Assembly: GCA_021432605.1 (NCBI GenBank)
Contig: MU271143.1
Coordinates: 4,163,277-4,227,276, forward strand
Source of the DNA: Coniochaeta sp. PMI_546
Lineage: Eukaryota > Ascomycota > Sordariomycetes > Coniochaetales > Coniochaetaceae
Length of the DNA: 64,000 nucleotides
Direction: 5' to 3'
Part shown: positions 44,063-55,274 of the stretch, one piece after another
Numbering within the stretch: position 1 is the first letter of the stretch
Layout of the letters: every line of letters starts with the position of its first letter
Notes under the pieces: model-generated
Databases searched by the model: none
Told to the model about the DNA's origin: nothing
What the model saw: the letters and a program-made list of their open reading frames with translations, nothing else
Made by a program: the position numbers and the translations under genes

Positions 44063-45403
44063 ATGGCCTCCTTCAAGACAGGATGCACTCACGACACGCT
44101 TCATGTTGGCGTATCCCCACATGCGGAAGAAGCTGGCTTCTCTCCGCTATCTGCGTCAAAGCTTGCCGCAGCTGCTGCATCCTCAGGCCGGTCTCCCGGC
44201 TCAAGTAAAGACCAAGCAATCGTGATCGACGCTGAGGAGTCTCCTGCGAACCTCGAAGTATTTTACCCCGCTCCTCTGGTTCTGCCTGGTGATGCGCTTG
44301 CCGTGGACCCGAGGTACCATGGCCAAAGTCTGCGTTCATGGATTCAGTTGCGAGAACGTAATGTTGTTACTGAACGGCGAAAGACGATCTATGTTGCAAG
44401 CCCGCCTGTTGTAACAGACGAGATACCCGCCATGAGCCGATGGACCGCACCTCTAGGAGGCAAGTCAAGGCGCCAGAAGCCGGATGTGAGGCCTCTTGAT
44501 CCGGCTCATGTCATCGAGTACTTAGCTGCGTTCTACCATGGGCTACCCGTCAAGCCCTACCCGAAGGCTTTCCGGTTCGTTCCTTGGGATGAGAAACCCG
44601 CCAAGAAACAGTCTTTCGTAGGCCTCGCCGTCGGCAACTTTTGCACGAGGGTGCGGGCAAGGCCACCCCCCGACGGGAAATTTACTCGGCAGCTGAACTT
44701 GACCGATGTCCTTGACACACCTTCAGAGAGCATTCCGTCAGATGCCTTTGCCGTCATCCTTCTCCTCGACCACGACCTGTACGAGGACGACGACGACGAT
44801 TTCTGCTGCGGCCGTGCCTATGGTGGTGGCCGCATCTGTGTTGTCTCCTCGGCTCGGTATCGGCCAGAGCTGGATGATTACTGGGACATTGACCTGCAGC
44901 ACATGTGGCCTGCGTCACATTGTGCTTCCTACGTCAACAAGATGTGCGGTCGTCCCAATCACAAGTCGGAGACCAGAACTCAACTGTCACCAGACAAAGA
45001 GCCGATGCTGAGACCACTTCGTGCCGCCGTTGAGGCCACGAAACGGGCGTCACCACCCACCAATGACGTGTATGGGTTGTGGCTGTCGCGGTTCGTGCGT
45101 ACAGCGGCTCACGAAATCGGGCACTGCATCGCCCTAGATCATTGCATATACTATGCTTGCGTCATGCAGAGTACGACCGGAATGGCGGAGGATGTGCGGC
45201 AACCGCCATATCTCTGTCCTGTGTGTCTGAAGAAGGTCACTCGTGCTATCTTGGATGTCAACAAGGGTGTCAAAGAGGACGTGTACCTTGCTGAGAGAAA
45301 CATGGCGCTCCTCAAGTATTGCGAGACGTGGAAGCAGAATGCGATGTTTGCAGGATATGGAGCTTGGTTGGATTGCATGCTTAACTCGTCGGTGCAAGAG
45401 TAG
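44063..45403 (+). CDS. Archaemetzincin-family zinc metalloprotease
   Basis: Intronless, 446 residues. It carries the archaemetzincin signature: the HEIGH zinc site (H350, E351, H354), the third ligand H360 followed by Cys (DHC), then C366 with the met-turn (CVMQ), and a CPVC pair (C385, C388) that binds a second zinc. The preceding domain (FRFVPWDEKP...FVGLAVGNFC...DAFAVILLLDHDLYED) matches the family's N-terminal fold. A Ser/Ala-rich N-terminal stretch of about 60 residues and a polyacidic run (EDDDDD) are extras. No signal peptide is present, so it is probably intracellular. Physiological substrates of this family are poorly known. Confidence 0.93.
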   Translation: MASFKTGCTHDTLHVGVSPHAEEAGFSPLSASKLAAAAASSGRSPGSSKDQAIVIDAEESPANLEVFYPAPLVLPGDALAVDPRYHGQSLRSWIQLRERNVVTERRKTIYVASPPVVTDEIPAMSRWTAPLGGKSRRQKPDVRPLDPAHVIEYLAAFYHGLPVKPYPKAFRFVPWDEKPAKKQSFVGLAVGNFCTRVRARPPPDGKFTRQLNLTDVLDTPSESIPSDAFAVILLLDHDLYEDDDDDFCCGRAYGGGRICVVSSARYRPELDDYWDIDLQHMWPASHCASYVNKMCGRPNHKSETRTQLSPDKEPMLRPLRAAVEATKRASPPTNDVYGLWLSRFVRTAAHEIGHCIALDHCIYYACVMQSTTGMAEDVRQPPYLCPVCLKKVTRAILDVNKGVKEDVYLAERNMALLKYCETWKQNAMFAGYGAWLDCMLNSSVQE

Positions 45404-45520
45404 CTCATCTGTTGCAAATTTGTCTGAGACTTCGCTCAAAAGAGCTCAAATTACGAAATCATTTCCAAGTCACAAGTCACCCAGCCGCCACTAACACGAT
45501 TGGTAAACCAGACCATCAGC

Positions 45521-46997
45521 CTACGCACCCTTGCCGGTAACCATATCCAGACTTGCCGCGCGCTCACAGAGCGCCTTCAGCGTCTTCCCGGTCCACTCGA
45601 AATCATCCATGTCAAGATACACCTGTGCACTCAACCTGGCCCACCAGCGGTTTCCAAAGACGCCCAAGGCAATGAAAGTGTGGTAATCACTCATCATGGT
45701 CTCCAACATCCAATGTGTGAGCGCATACGCTGACTTACGAGGCACTTTGAGGTATCCGTCGTCGGTCATCTCAGCCTTGCCCACGTCGGCGTCATCAACA
45801 ATAACCAAAGGCAAGGCAACATTGACCATGCCACAGTTGGTCAATGTGCCGGTCTTATTCTCGAGGACTTCGGTGCCAAGGATCTCTGCTACCTTCTTCC
45901 CGCCTTCCTTGGCAAGCGTCGTCTGGTATTCGATGATTTTGGCCTCTCCGCCGATGCTCTCTCGCCATTTGATCGCATCCTTGCAAGCAAGGTACGGCGA
46001 GTTGTCGACGGTGCCGACAAACTCGAACTCGTTGACGAACCTGGACTTGCTGGACGGTGGCAGGGGGTTCAATCGAGCGGTCCCGCCCCGAGACACGTAG
46101 CCGTGCGACGTCGCCAACGAGGTCCTGATCAGGTCCTGGTTCCGAAGTGGCACGTAGAAGACGGCGCAGCCGCGGGGCACGTGCAGCCACTTGTGGCAGT
46201 TGCTTAGGAAGAAGTCGGGGTCCAGCTTGCCGATATCCAGGTCTACCAAGCCCACACCCTGCGCGCCGTCAACGAGTGACATAACTCCGAGCTCCTTGCA
46301 TGCCTCTGTCATGGCCTCGAAGGGGAAGCGTACTCCCGGTATGGAGCTCACGACGTCGTACAGGGCGATGAGTGGGCGCTTGCCTTCGTCCTTGGAGGCC
46401 TGTACAGCCGCACGGAACTTGGACAATACTTCGTCGTCTTCGAGCGGATACGCGAGCCCGATCTCCCGCGATGACACAAGGCCCTTGCTGCTGTCGACGA
46501 CGTAGTCGATCGTCTTGGCGCAGCCGCCATAGGTGGTGCTGAAGTAGAGGATCTCATCTTTACCATCATCGTTCCAGACTAGGTTTTTCAGGACCGTGTT
46601 GACGGCCACCGTCGCATTGCTCACAAACACGACCGTGTCCGTCGGCACGCGCAGGAGCTTGGCCACGGCTTCGCGGGATTCATCGAGGCGCTTGGGATAC
46701 TCGTATCTGATGAAGGGGTCCGGCCGGGCTTCAGCCCTGTCCTGATACTCGCGCTGCTTTGCTTGTACCGCGCGTGGGATGGTGCCGAAAGATCCTGTGG
46801 CCAGTGTGAGTGTGTGGCCATTTTTGTCAGGACTCATGTAAAAGATAACAGTGCATACCTTGGTTCAGGTTGTGGAAGGCCGGATCGAGGAGGAACTGCT
46901 CTAGCAATGGTCTACCAAAAACGACTTCCTGTTTTGCTTCAGTCGATACATCCTCTTTCCGCTCGCGAACGGGGAGGTCAAGCACGTTCAGTGTCAT
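45521..46997 (-). CDS. Class-V PLP-dependent aminotransferase (isopenicillin-N epimerase-like)
   Basis: PLP enzyme of the cysteine desulfurase/isopenicillin-N-epimerase superfamily, 470 residues. Exon 1 is 46997-46859 and exon 2 is 46794-45521, with a 64-nt intron (GTATGC...ACAG). Splicing produces [15 protein letters not shown], the N-terminal glycine loop of the family. The cofactor residues are D222 in [10 protein letters not shown] and the Schiff-base lysine K248 in [27 protein letters not shown] and the C-terminal [14 protein letters not shown] are also typical. In fungi such proteins are often labelled isopenicillin-N epimerase, but no beta-lactam genes lie nearby; a cysteine-lyase or amino-acid role is equally possible. 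An in-frame ATG at 47027 is an alternative start. Confidence 0.92.
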
Positions 46998-48520
46998 AGC
47001 GTGTGGCTTTTGACCCCAGAAGTCCAATTATGTGGCCGAGTCAGTGTAATCAGATATAGATTCAGATTGTTCGCTATGATGTCAGGGCGTGTAACTTTCC
47101 AGGTGCGTACAGCTCGGATCCTTTATGTGACGGTTCGCTCTCGAGTGCAGATCAGCGTTGACTCACAGCCGATTTAAAGTCTAAAATGCCGAGGAAACGG
47201 GGCCGATTCAGAGTCATGACTAGCGGTCCGAGACCGGGTGCCCGATTGCAGCAGATATGTTCTGGGCAGGGCGCACTATTGAAGCGTCGTTGTTATCCTC
47301 AGTGACGCTAGGGAGCGGCCTCTTTCCGTATGCCGTGCATAACCGTTCAGCAGTAGATAGGATAATAGCGGTTGTCAGGAGTTTCTCCCAAAGCCACGTT
47401 CGGTGATACAGAGCTTACACACGACAATATTCTATGCCCACCCAGCCATACCGTCTGTACCAGACATGTGGTCTACGTGCGGGAGCGAATGGGTTGGATC
47501 GGTCTTCTCCTCATTGGACCATGGTATCTAGCTCAAGCAGGTGTATAATCAAGGGCGCGTCCGTGACAGGAAAGGCATGCAGCTATACTACCTCACATGC
47601 TGAAGGCCAAGTCGTAGACCACGGAAGGGGTGGTGTAGTAGGAGAAAATTTCATCACTTAGGTTGGGGACTTCTGTCAGACCTACAGGTGGTAGTCGGCG
47701 AGAACACGTGTGACACAGTATGGCAGATATCCATTTCTTAATCATGACTAGAACTTTTGTCAGGCGGCATCGATATGTTCAACGTGGAAGCCGGGCGCAA
47801 AAAATAGCAGCTGCAGCTCAACAGCGACTTTCCTTATTTCAGCAAGGTCATGGCTTTGAAGCTTTTATACTACCTCCTGTCGGCGATATTCAAAGCCAGA
47901 CTCACATGCAAACGCGACATGATGCTGTTATAAAACAGGACGAACAATTCCCAGACGGCTGTGAACGTTCAGGATCAAAGACTTCGTTATGTTCTTACAA
48001 AGTCCACGACTACTCTGTAGGACAGTCTGACTCTTCCTCTCTAGATAGAGGTGAGGAGCAGGGGAGATATCTGTATGTGTAGAGTTGGTAAGAATTCTAG
48101 GACTACCTATAGGGTAGCCTAGCAAATTTCGTCCCGTCATCATGGTGTGACCCCGCCATCACCAAGAGCGGCTTCACGACGCCACTTCGTTCTACATTGT
48201 CAACGAGACAAACGACATTGCCAACTGCGGGCATTATTTTGCGATTGGGGTCCAAAAGCAAGGACGGAAGTCGGCACTCAGATACAATGTTTAATACCGC
48301 GAGCCAAGAGCGCCATCATGGCGGGGGACGGCTCGCGATGACAGCTATAAGCTATATATGGGCTTCTCTGGCCGCTGCGAATCCTATCAGTCACCGCGCC
48401 CTTGTCACCTCGCAATTGCCATAGGACTTCTTTAGAGGCTCCGGTATTGGACCTACATGCATTCTCACGTTTTGCGGGGTCGGGCAGCGTTGCAAGACAC
48501 GATGCGCTGCGCGATATATT

Positions 48521-48526
48521 GGCTAA
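48521..48526 (+). promoter_or_regulatory. GGCTAA motif, possible XlnR/Xyr1 site upstream of the beta-glucosidase
   Basis: GGCTAAT occurs about 625 bp upstream of the GH3 ATG. The short match makes this tentative. Confidence 0.2.
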
Positions 48527-49055
48527 TTAACCTCAGGCAATGCGGGCCGGCTGCGACCTGACGGGCACTGATGGACAGGTCGCTGTCCTCCGAGCGCCAA
48601 GGCCTCTCGGAATGCTTCCTTGACCGGGCCTTCTGTGGTGTATCTCGAAGTGGTCATGGCCACCTCGCGTCCGGACTCAACACTGGTCCTGGCGTTGCAA
48701 ACTAGCAAGATGACCTCGACGTACACGTGTAGGGTCGCGTTAGGTGCATGCTACAGCGACCCTCACAAACGTAATCCAGGTACCGAACCAAAGATCTTGC
48801 TTGAGAAACCGGATGGTGGGCCAAATGCCGGGGTCATCTATGCCATACAAGCCTGCCGAGCCCCAACCCACTCACCCTCGGAGACGAACCGCCGCTATTT
48901 TACTGCTTTCGGGCACTCTAGAAGTCTTGACGCTCGTACATGATATGGGGGATGTGGATACAGGGCGGTTCAGTGCTGATCACAGAGACCTTGGAGGGAC
49001 GAGCTCCGACTGGGCTGGTGATCAGCCATGATCCGCATACCTGTCTGCCCTGACT

Positions 49056-49061
49056 TATAAG
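49056..49061 (+). promoter_or_regulatory. TATA-like box of the GH3 gene
   Basis: TATAAG lies 94 bp upstream of the beta-glucosidase ATG. Confidence 0.4.
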
Positions 49062-49149
49062 GGGAACGTCACCAAGTCAGGTATGGAGCTGTCTCGTGTC
49101 GAAGGCGGAAGCCGGCTGAACAACCTCGCGACCGTGAGACAAGTTCAAA

Positions 49150-51661
49150 ATGCATTCTCGTCTTGTCGCTCTCCTGGCAGCAGCCACCTTGGCCCAGTGT
49201 GACCAAGGGGCTTGGGCACAGTGCGGTGGTATCGGATGGACTGGAGATACTAAATGCGTATCTGGTTACTCGTGCATGTATTCTAACGATTATTATTCAC
49301 AATGTCTTCCCAGTTCCCGTAAGTCTGCTCCGTGGCACGATATGAGACCGCGGGGGACTGACCTTGCTCTCAGAAGCGCCTACCTCTGCTAGCGCCTCTC
49401 AACCAGCTCAGTCGTCGTCAGCGGCGCCGCCGCAAAGTAGTGGAGGAGGAGCAGTCGGACCAGATACACCAGGGGCCAACCCTACCGCAACCGGAGCGTG
49501 GGCGGCAGCATACTCGCAGGCAAATGCTGCTCTGGCTAAGATCTCGCAGCAGGACAAGATCAACATCGTCACCGGTGTTGGTTGGAACAAGGGTCCTTGC
49601 GTGGGGAATACTAGCCCTGTTGGCTCGATTGGGTACCCGCAGTTGTGCCTTCAAGATGGGCCTCTTGGCGTTCGCTACGGCACAGGTGCAACAGCATTCA
49701 CGCCAGGAATCATGGCTGCAGCTACCTGGGACGTGGACCTCATGCGGCAGCGTGGTCAGTATATGGGAGCTGAGGCCAAGGGCTGTGGCGTGCACGTTCT
49801 TCTCGGCCCTGTTGGTGGACCGCTTGGGAAGCTCGCTGCGGGAGGACGCAACTGGGAGGGATTTGGCCCGGATCCTTATCTGACAGGCATCTCGATGGCT
49901 GTCACAACGGAGGGGATGCAGGCTGCCGGGATCCAGGCGACTGCAAAGCACTTCATCGGCAACGAGCAGGAACTCAATCGCGAGACGATGAGTAGCAACA
50001 TCGATGATCGGACGATGCATGAACTGTACCTGTGGCCGTTCGCTGACGCCGTCCACTCTAACGTGGCTTCGGTGATGTGCAGCTACAACAAACTAAACAG
50101 CACATGGGCCTGCGAGAACGACAAGATCATGAACGGTCTCCTGAAGCAAGAACTCGGCTTCCAGGGGTACGTCATGAGTGACTGGAATGCTCAACATACT
50201 ACCAACGGGGCTGCGAACGGTGGTATGGATATGACAATGCCGGGCAGTGACTACAACGGCAAGACCATCTTGTGGGGGCCACAGTTGAACAGCGCTGTCA
50301 ACGGCGGCCAGGTGTCAAAGACTCGCTTGGATGACATGGTACGACGTATCCTGGCCGCCTGGTACCTTACTGGGCAGAACTCGGGCTTCCCCTCGATCAA
50401 TATCAAGGCAAACGTCCAGGGCAACCATAAGGAGAACGTGCGAGCCGTTGCACGAGACGGGATTGTTCTCCTCAAGAACAGCGGTATCCTACCCCTGAAG
50501 AAACCAAGCAAGCTCGCTGTCATTGGCTCCGCTGCCGTCAACAACCCGAAAGGCATCAACTCATGCACCGATCATGGCTGCAACACCGGCGCGCTCGGCA
50601 TGGGCTGGGGTTCGGGAACTGCCCAGTATCCTTACTTCGTGGCACCTTACGACGCTATCAAGGCTCGAGCACAGACAGATGGAACCACCGTTAGCCTGCA
50701 GGACAACGACAACACGGGCTCCGTCTCTAGCACGGCGTCCGGAGCGGACGCAGCTTTAGTATTCATTACCTCCGACTCCGGAGAGGGCTATATTACCGTT
50801 GAAGGAGTGGCCGGCGACCGCAACAACCTGGATCCTTGGCACTCGGGCAACCAGCTTGTCCAAGCCGTTGCGAACGCCAACAAGAACGTTATTGTCGTCG
50901 TACATAGTGTCGGCCCCATCATCCTGGAGACCATCCTGGCTCTACCGAACGTGCAAGCCGTGGTTTGGGCCGGTTTACCCAGCTCGGAGAGTGGTAATGC
51001 ACTGGTTGATATCCTTTATGGTTCGACAACTCCGTCTGGAAAGCTTCCTTACACGATCGCCAAGTCTGCCAATGACTATGGCACCTCTGTGTCGAGAGGC
51101 GATGATAGCTTCTCCGAAGGCTTGTACATCGACTACCGGCACTTTGATAAGGCGAACATCGCGCCGCGGTACGAGTTCGGATTCGGTCTCTGTAAGTGCA
51201 CAAGAGGAGTATTGCTCTACACTGTTACCATTGACTAATTATTCACAACAGCGTACACCAACTTCACCTACGCCGATGTCGCCATCACGTCCACGGCAAA
51301 ATCGGGTCCTGCCACAGGCACAGTCATATCCGGCGGCCGAGCCGATCTCTTCGACACCGTGGCCACCGTCACGGCAAAGATCACCAACGCTGGCGGTGTT
51401 GCGGGTGCCGAGGTAGCCCAGCTATACATCGGCCTGCCTTCGTCAGCTCCAGCTGCTCCGCCCAAGCAACTGCGTGGTTTCACGAAGCTCAACCTCGCGG
51501 CTGGAGCCAGCGGCACGGCCACCTTCAACCTGCGCCGCAAGGACCTGAGCTATTGGGACGTTGCCAGGCAGAACTGGGTCGTGCCCTCTGGCTCCTTTGC
51601 TGTCAGTGTGGGTGCTAGCTCGAGGGATATCAGGTTGACGGGGACAATCACGGTGTCGTAA
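49150..51661 (+). CDS. GH3 beta-glucosidase with N-terminal CBM1
   Basis: Secreted enzyme that splits cellobiose and short glucans to glucose. Exons are 49150-49318, 49374-51191 and 51252-51661, giving 798 residues; introns are 55 and 60 nt. Order: signal peptide ([16 protein letters not shown]), CBM1 cellulose-binding module ([15 protein letters not shown]...YYSQCLP, residues about 20-55), Ser/Ala/Pro/Gly linker, then the GH3 barrel with [12 protein letters not shown] and [12 protein letters not shown]. The predicted nucleophile is D326 in VMSDWNAQH. The second GH3 domain ([15 protein letters not shown]) and a fibronectin-III-like end ([16 protein letters not shown]...RKDLSYWD) follow. The first intron separates the CBM1 from the linker, a typical module-shuffling boundary. 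Confidence 0.95.
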
Positions 51662-51757
51662 GTACAAGTGACGATCTTGAATAGTAAAAATTGTACATAG
51701 CGCTTGGACAGAGAAAGTTGTACATACATGGTTAGCTTTCAGTGTACATAGTTGCCT

Positions 51758-53017
51758 TCAACCATCTGTTATGGGGAGCCTTTTCCGCCAGCTAAAGTGC
51801 CCCCTCGGATCCCTCAGCAAAGCCTGCATTTCCCGGACATCACTAGAAGACGGCCCATACTCAATAGCACCAGCTTCCAAAGCCAGTCTCGCATACTTCA
51901 CAGCCATTTTCTCGTCACCAAGCATATTGTAGTTCAACGCCGCGAGCGTATACGCCCCAGCAATCGTAAAATCCAGGTTATCGTCCTTGTACAGCTTGAT
52001 AAAACGCCTTATCAAAGCCGGCGTCACACCAAGGCCCTGGAAGTCTTCGAGTTGGGCCTGCAGCCTGACAATCTCCTCGAGTCGTCTGTCCGACTTGGCT
52101 GCGAGCTTGTCTGGTAGACTGCACTGCGAACACGTGCATTCGAACCCCCATGCATGCAGAGCTCGCAGCTGGCGAGCGGCTCGCGGTTCGAAGCTGTCTA
52201 GGTAGGTGATCGTGAGCTCCTCCCCTGGCTCGACAACTTTGACTGCCGTGGACGTGTGGATCAGTTGCTCGCTGATGTAGAAGGCCACATTGGGACGGCA
52301 GTCGTGGTTGAAGCGCGACACCTCAGGGTAGTTGCTATAGTGGTGCCCGTCTTCGCCGCCGAGGTCCGTCTGGAACGAGTTTGTGGCCAGGATATCCGTG
52401 ATCTTGTGACCTCCGAAATGACCCATTTGAGAGAGAAACAGTGACCGCGTCGTCGCGGGGAGCAACTTGACCGCCTCATCGAGGAGTGGCTGCTGCTCAT
52501 GCGGCGGCACCTGTTCGAGGAACTTGCGGTGCACGACCAGAGCCGGGGTTTTCTGCATGATAATTGTACCTCGATGTTGTGACATGTTGGCTATCAGACC
52601 GAGTCCTTTGCCGGGAACTTCGGCAACGTAGAACTGAGCTGGACCAGGCCGTCTTCTGGCCTGGTCCTGTGATTGGACCTCGTCCACAATGCTCTTGACC
52701 TTATGTATGTTCTCCAGGGTGGTTATGGCCGACATTCCTCGTCCTTGGTTGAACTTTTGGTTCACGAAGAGGCAGTAGTCTCGGGCACAGAGCCCTGTAT
52801 CGAGCCAGCTCAACTGTACTGGCCCCTCATTGTCAGCTGCTTCCCATAGTTGCTGATTCTCTGACTTGGCGACATTGCCATGATTTCCAGCGCTGCATAC
52901 AAGCTCCGAGATGCGGACTGCTGAGGGGCAGGTGTCTGGCAGACGATGAGCTGCTTCGACGCCGTGAAAAGAAATGACATTCAAGCATAGCGAATATGTT
53001 ATCGTGGCTATCCGCAT
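51758..53017 (-). CDS. SET-domain protein with a signal-like N-terminus
   Basis: Intronless, 419 residues from the chosen ATG. The SET core shows AEVPGKGLGLIANMSQHRGTIIM, the knot motif RFNHDCRPN (variant of NHSCxPN), EPGEELTITYLD and a post-SET CTCSQC cluster, as in SMYD/SET5-like lysine methyltransferases. A helical C-terminal region with a TPR-like stretch (AGAYTLAALNYNMLGDEKMAVKYARLALE) follows. The N-terminus MRIATITYSLCLNVISFHGVEA reads like a signal peptide and is followed by Cys pairs (CPSAVRISELVC, CARDYC), so this may be the fungal group predicted to enter the secretory route. The frame also has an ATG at 53083, which would bury that segment. It is tail-to-tail with the GH3 gene (96 bp). 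Confidence 0.83.
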   Translation of the reverse strand: MRIATITYSLCLNVISFHGVEAAHRLPDTCPSAVRISELVCSAGNHGNVAKSENQQLWEAADNEGPVQLSWLDTGLCARDYCLFVNQKFNQGRGMSAITTLENIHKVKSIVDEVQSQDQARRRPGPAQFYVAEVPGKGLGLIANMSQHRGTIIMQKTPALVVHRKFLEQVPPHEQQPLLDEAVKLLPATTRSLFLSQMGHFGGHKITDILATNSFQTDLGGEDGHHYSNYPEVSRFNHDCRPNVAFYISEQLIHTSTAVKVVEPGEELTITYLDSFEPRAARQLRALHAWGFECTCSQCSLPDKLAAKSDRRLEEIVRLQAQLEDFQGLGVTPALIRRFIKLYKDDNLDFTIAGAYTLAALNYNMLGDEKMAVKYARLALEAGAIEYGPSSSDVREMQALLRDPRGHFSWRKRLPITDG

Positions 53018-53474
53018 CTCGGTCCCACCCTGAACAAGTGAAGAAAAGCGCTGGGACGAAGAAGGAAGAATCGCTGCTACCAAGATATTTTAGGTAGAGA
53101 CATTGAGTTAAAGAAAGAGTCCATCTATGGGGTCATGATCGCCGCCAGGAGTGTTGCACTACCTTCGCTGAAACGAGCCACCGACTTGGTCGGTAGGTGT
53201 TTCGTGTTTTCGGGCAGGTGGGCTGGGCAGGCAATTTGCCGCGAAGCCGCTCTGCTGGGGCTCACCGCGGTGAATCCATGGCAACTCAACATGCGCATCT
53301 GTGCCCTGTTTGTATCTCAATTGGCCTTTATGTCGCAAGGTAACATCATATTGGACTGACCTTCTCGCATCACTAGGATCACGACAGCGAAGCGATACAC
53401 GCATCAGATCCCGACGACGTGGAAACTCGTATGCATTATTGTACTTGTGTGTAATGATTCTTGAATCACATGGT
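53018..53474. other. Spacer, SET-gene promoter / sedolisin 3' flank
   Basis: 457 bp; nothing recognisable beyond flanking untranslated sequence. Confidence 0.5.
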
Positions 53475-55274
53475 CTATCCCAACACCTCTAATAACTTCG
53501 CAAAGTCTCCAGGCACGCCAAGTCCGGTCACACAGTCATAACCTTCAATCGCTGCCCAGCCGCCCTCCCCACCCTGGTCACCAAAGCTACATCCATCCCC
53601 CGCCCCAATAGTGATGTCACTCAAGACTTTGCGTACTTCCGCAGAGTAGAGCAGCGGATTCAACCAACCTAAACTTGGCTTCCCGGCTCGCAGTCGAGCA
53701 TCGTTGATCAACGCAATCATAGCGGCTACAACAGGAGTGCTGGCACTCGTCCCCTGCACGACCGACCCGCCGCCTCCATATTCTATGGAAAAACCCGAGC
53801 CAACCGCACTGATGTCTGGAATGGCACGGCCGGACTGGTTGAACAGCCCAATCTTGGTGTCGTTGGAGCTCGCCAGCTTCTTTACGTAAGGAAGCACAAC
53901 CTCGTCCTGCCAGCTAGGGCGTCCGAAGTAGTTGCTGAACCCTCCAGCGCTGAAATATGCAGCGGTGACAGGCGGGCCCTCGTTCTCGGTGGCACCAATG
54001 GCGGTCACCCACGGACAGCTTGCGGGGAAGGTAGGGATGAACGCTCTTTGGCCGGTGCCGTCGTTTGTAAAGCAGAGATTTTGACCTGTGCCTGCAGCGC
54101 CGCCGTCTCCGGATGCAGCGAGGACGGAGACTCCGCGGGCCGCTAACTGAGCGAACAGGTCGCACACGCGCGAGGCGTAGGCTTGTGGGACCGACTGCTC
54201 GTCGTCGGCATAGCTGATGCTCAAGACGTGGGGCAGTTCAGTGTCGGGCTTGGCGATGAGTGCCTGCAAGAACTCGAGGTATGGCTCGTTATCGCTTCCG
54301 GTCATGGGTATTTCGGCGCCGCTGCCGTCGAGTTTCACCCCGCGGCCCCCGGTGCTGTAGTAGGTCACTGTTGCCGGATAGCCGATGGTCATGGCGTATT
54401 CGACGTCAAGAGAGGCTTCGAGACCTGCCATCCAGATTGGGTCTTGTGGGTTTGATCCGTTGTTGAGCAGCTCGACGGTGAAGTTATACGGTGGGACGAG
54501 TCCCGTAAGCTCGGGAGCGTATATTTCCAGGAAGTTGGCCACGTCTTCATACAGTACGTACTGCTCCAGGAATCCGGCAACACCGAACCGCGATGGTGAG
54601 GGCGAGGTGCCGTTGTATGTGATGTTATAAAGCTTGCGGATGCACTCGGGGAAGGTCGCCGTCGCACATGGTAAGTCAAGCAGTCCACTTGGCTCGCTTG
54701 GTCGAGTCGTCTGCACGTCGAGTAGTAGAGGTTTTGGCTGGAGGAGAGGGCGGCGAGGCGGCATAAAGTGCACGAGTGGGTGTATGAAGTCGATATGGTC
54801 TTTCAGCCATGACGGGACGGTATAGCGGCGTGTTCGGAGAACTGGAGCATGTGCATCGTAAGAATACCATCCGAGCTCAGCGTCAAGGAGAGACTTCGCT
54901 GCTCGAGCTGTCAGATTGAAGCTAACCCAACCATCGAATGTCCTTATGTCGCTGATTGCATGCGAGTTGAGCCATCTCAATATCGAATTCAGAGCAGTGG
55001 ACTCGGGCCGTCGGTATTCCCGTATTTGTTGCCCGGAGAAGTGGCTGGTGGGATTGCGATGTCTTAGAGGGCCGCTCCGTACCAACTGCGTCTTCAGCTC
55101 GGCTAGCTTTGGTTGCGTCAAGGCGACGAAGAGCGTGATGGAGTCACCTTCGTCGCACGTGGAATTAAACCTCCATCCTGATGGGATTTCTGCGACATTC
55201 TCCAACGTGACTGTTGCAGCGGCCCAGCTCGTCGCCGCAAACCCGACAAGGGCCACTGCTAGAGAGAAACGCAT
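53475..55274 (-). CDS. Sedolisin-family (S53) tripeptidyl peptidase, secreted
   Basis: Intronless, 599 residues. Acid-active serine-carboxyl peptidase that trims tripeptides from polypeptide N-termini. MRFSLAVALVGFAATSWAAA is the signal peptide. Residues 20-200 form the pro-kumamolisin activation domain (WRFNSTCDEGDSITLFVAL...VSFNLTARAAKSLLDAELGWYSY). In the catalytic domain, E286 and D290 lie in WMAGLEASLDVEYAM and the nucleophile S510 in VQGTSASTPV. SYADDEQSVP and ASGDGGAAG are typical, and a C-terminal Asp/Gly calcium site (DCVTGLGVP) closes it. The open frame extends 40 codons upstream of this ATG, but the chosen ATG sits exactly at the signal peptide. Confidence 0.95.
   Translation of the reverse strand: MRFSLAVALVGFAATSWAAATVTLENVAEIPSGWRFNSTCDEGDSITLFVALTQPKLAELKTQLVRSGPLRHRNPTSHFSGQQIREYRRPESTALNSILRWLNSHAISDIRTFDGWVSFNLTARAAKSLLDAELGWYSYDAHAPVLRTRRYTVPSWLKDHIDFIHPLVHFMPPRRPLLQPKPLLLDVQTTRPSEPSGLLDLPCATATFPECIRKLYNITYNGTSPSPSRFGVAGFLEQYVLYEDVANFLEIYAPELTGLVPPYNFTVELLNNGSNPQDPIWMAGLEASLDVEYAMTIGYPATVTYYSTGGRGVKLDGSGAEIPMTGSDNEPYLEFLQALIAKPDTELPHVLSISYADDEQSVPQAYASRVCDLFAQLAARGVSVLAASGDGGAAGTGQNLCFTNDGTGQRAFIPTFPASCPWVTAIGATENEGPPVTAAYFSAGGFSNYFGRPSWQDEVVLPYVKKLASSNDTKIGLFNQSGRAIPDISAVGSGFSIEYGGGGSVVQGTSASTPVVAAMIALINDARLRAGKPSLGWLNPLLYSAEVRKVLSDITIGAGDGCSFGDQGGEGGWAAIEGYDCVTGLGVPGDFAKLLEVLG

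Larger units (their letters stand above)
46998..49149. other. Long divergent spacer, aminotransferase / beta-glucosidase
   Basis: 2.15 kb. It contains a TATA-like box (49056-49061) and a GGCTAA motif (48521-48526) on the beta-glucosidase side. Open frames are short and unrecognised. Confidence 0.55.

Noticed and set aside
45521-46997. Part of a beta-lactam biosynthetic cluster because of the isopenicillin-N-epimerase-like gene
   Set aside because: The neighbours are a metalloprotease and a beta-glucosidase; no synthetase or oxidase of that pathway is present.
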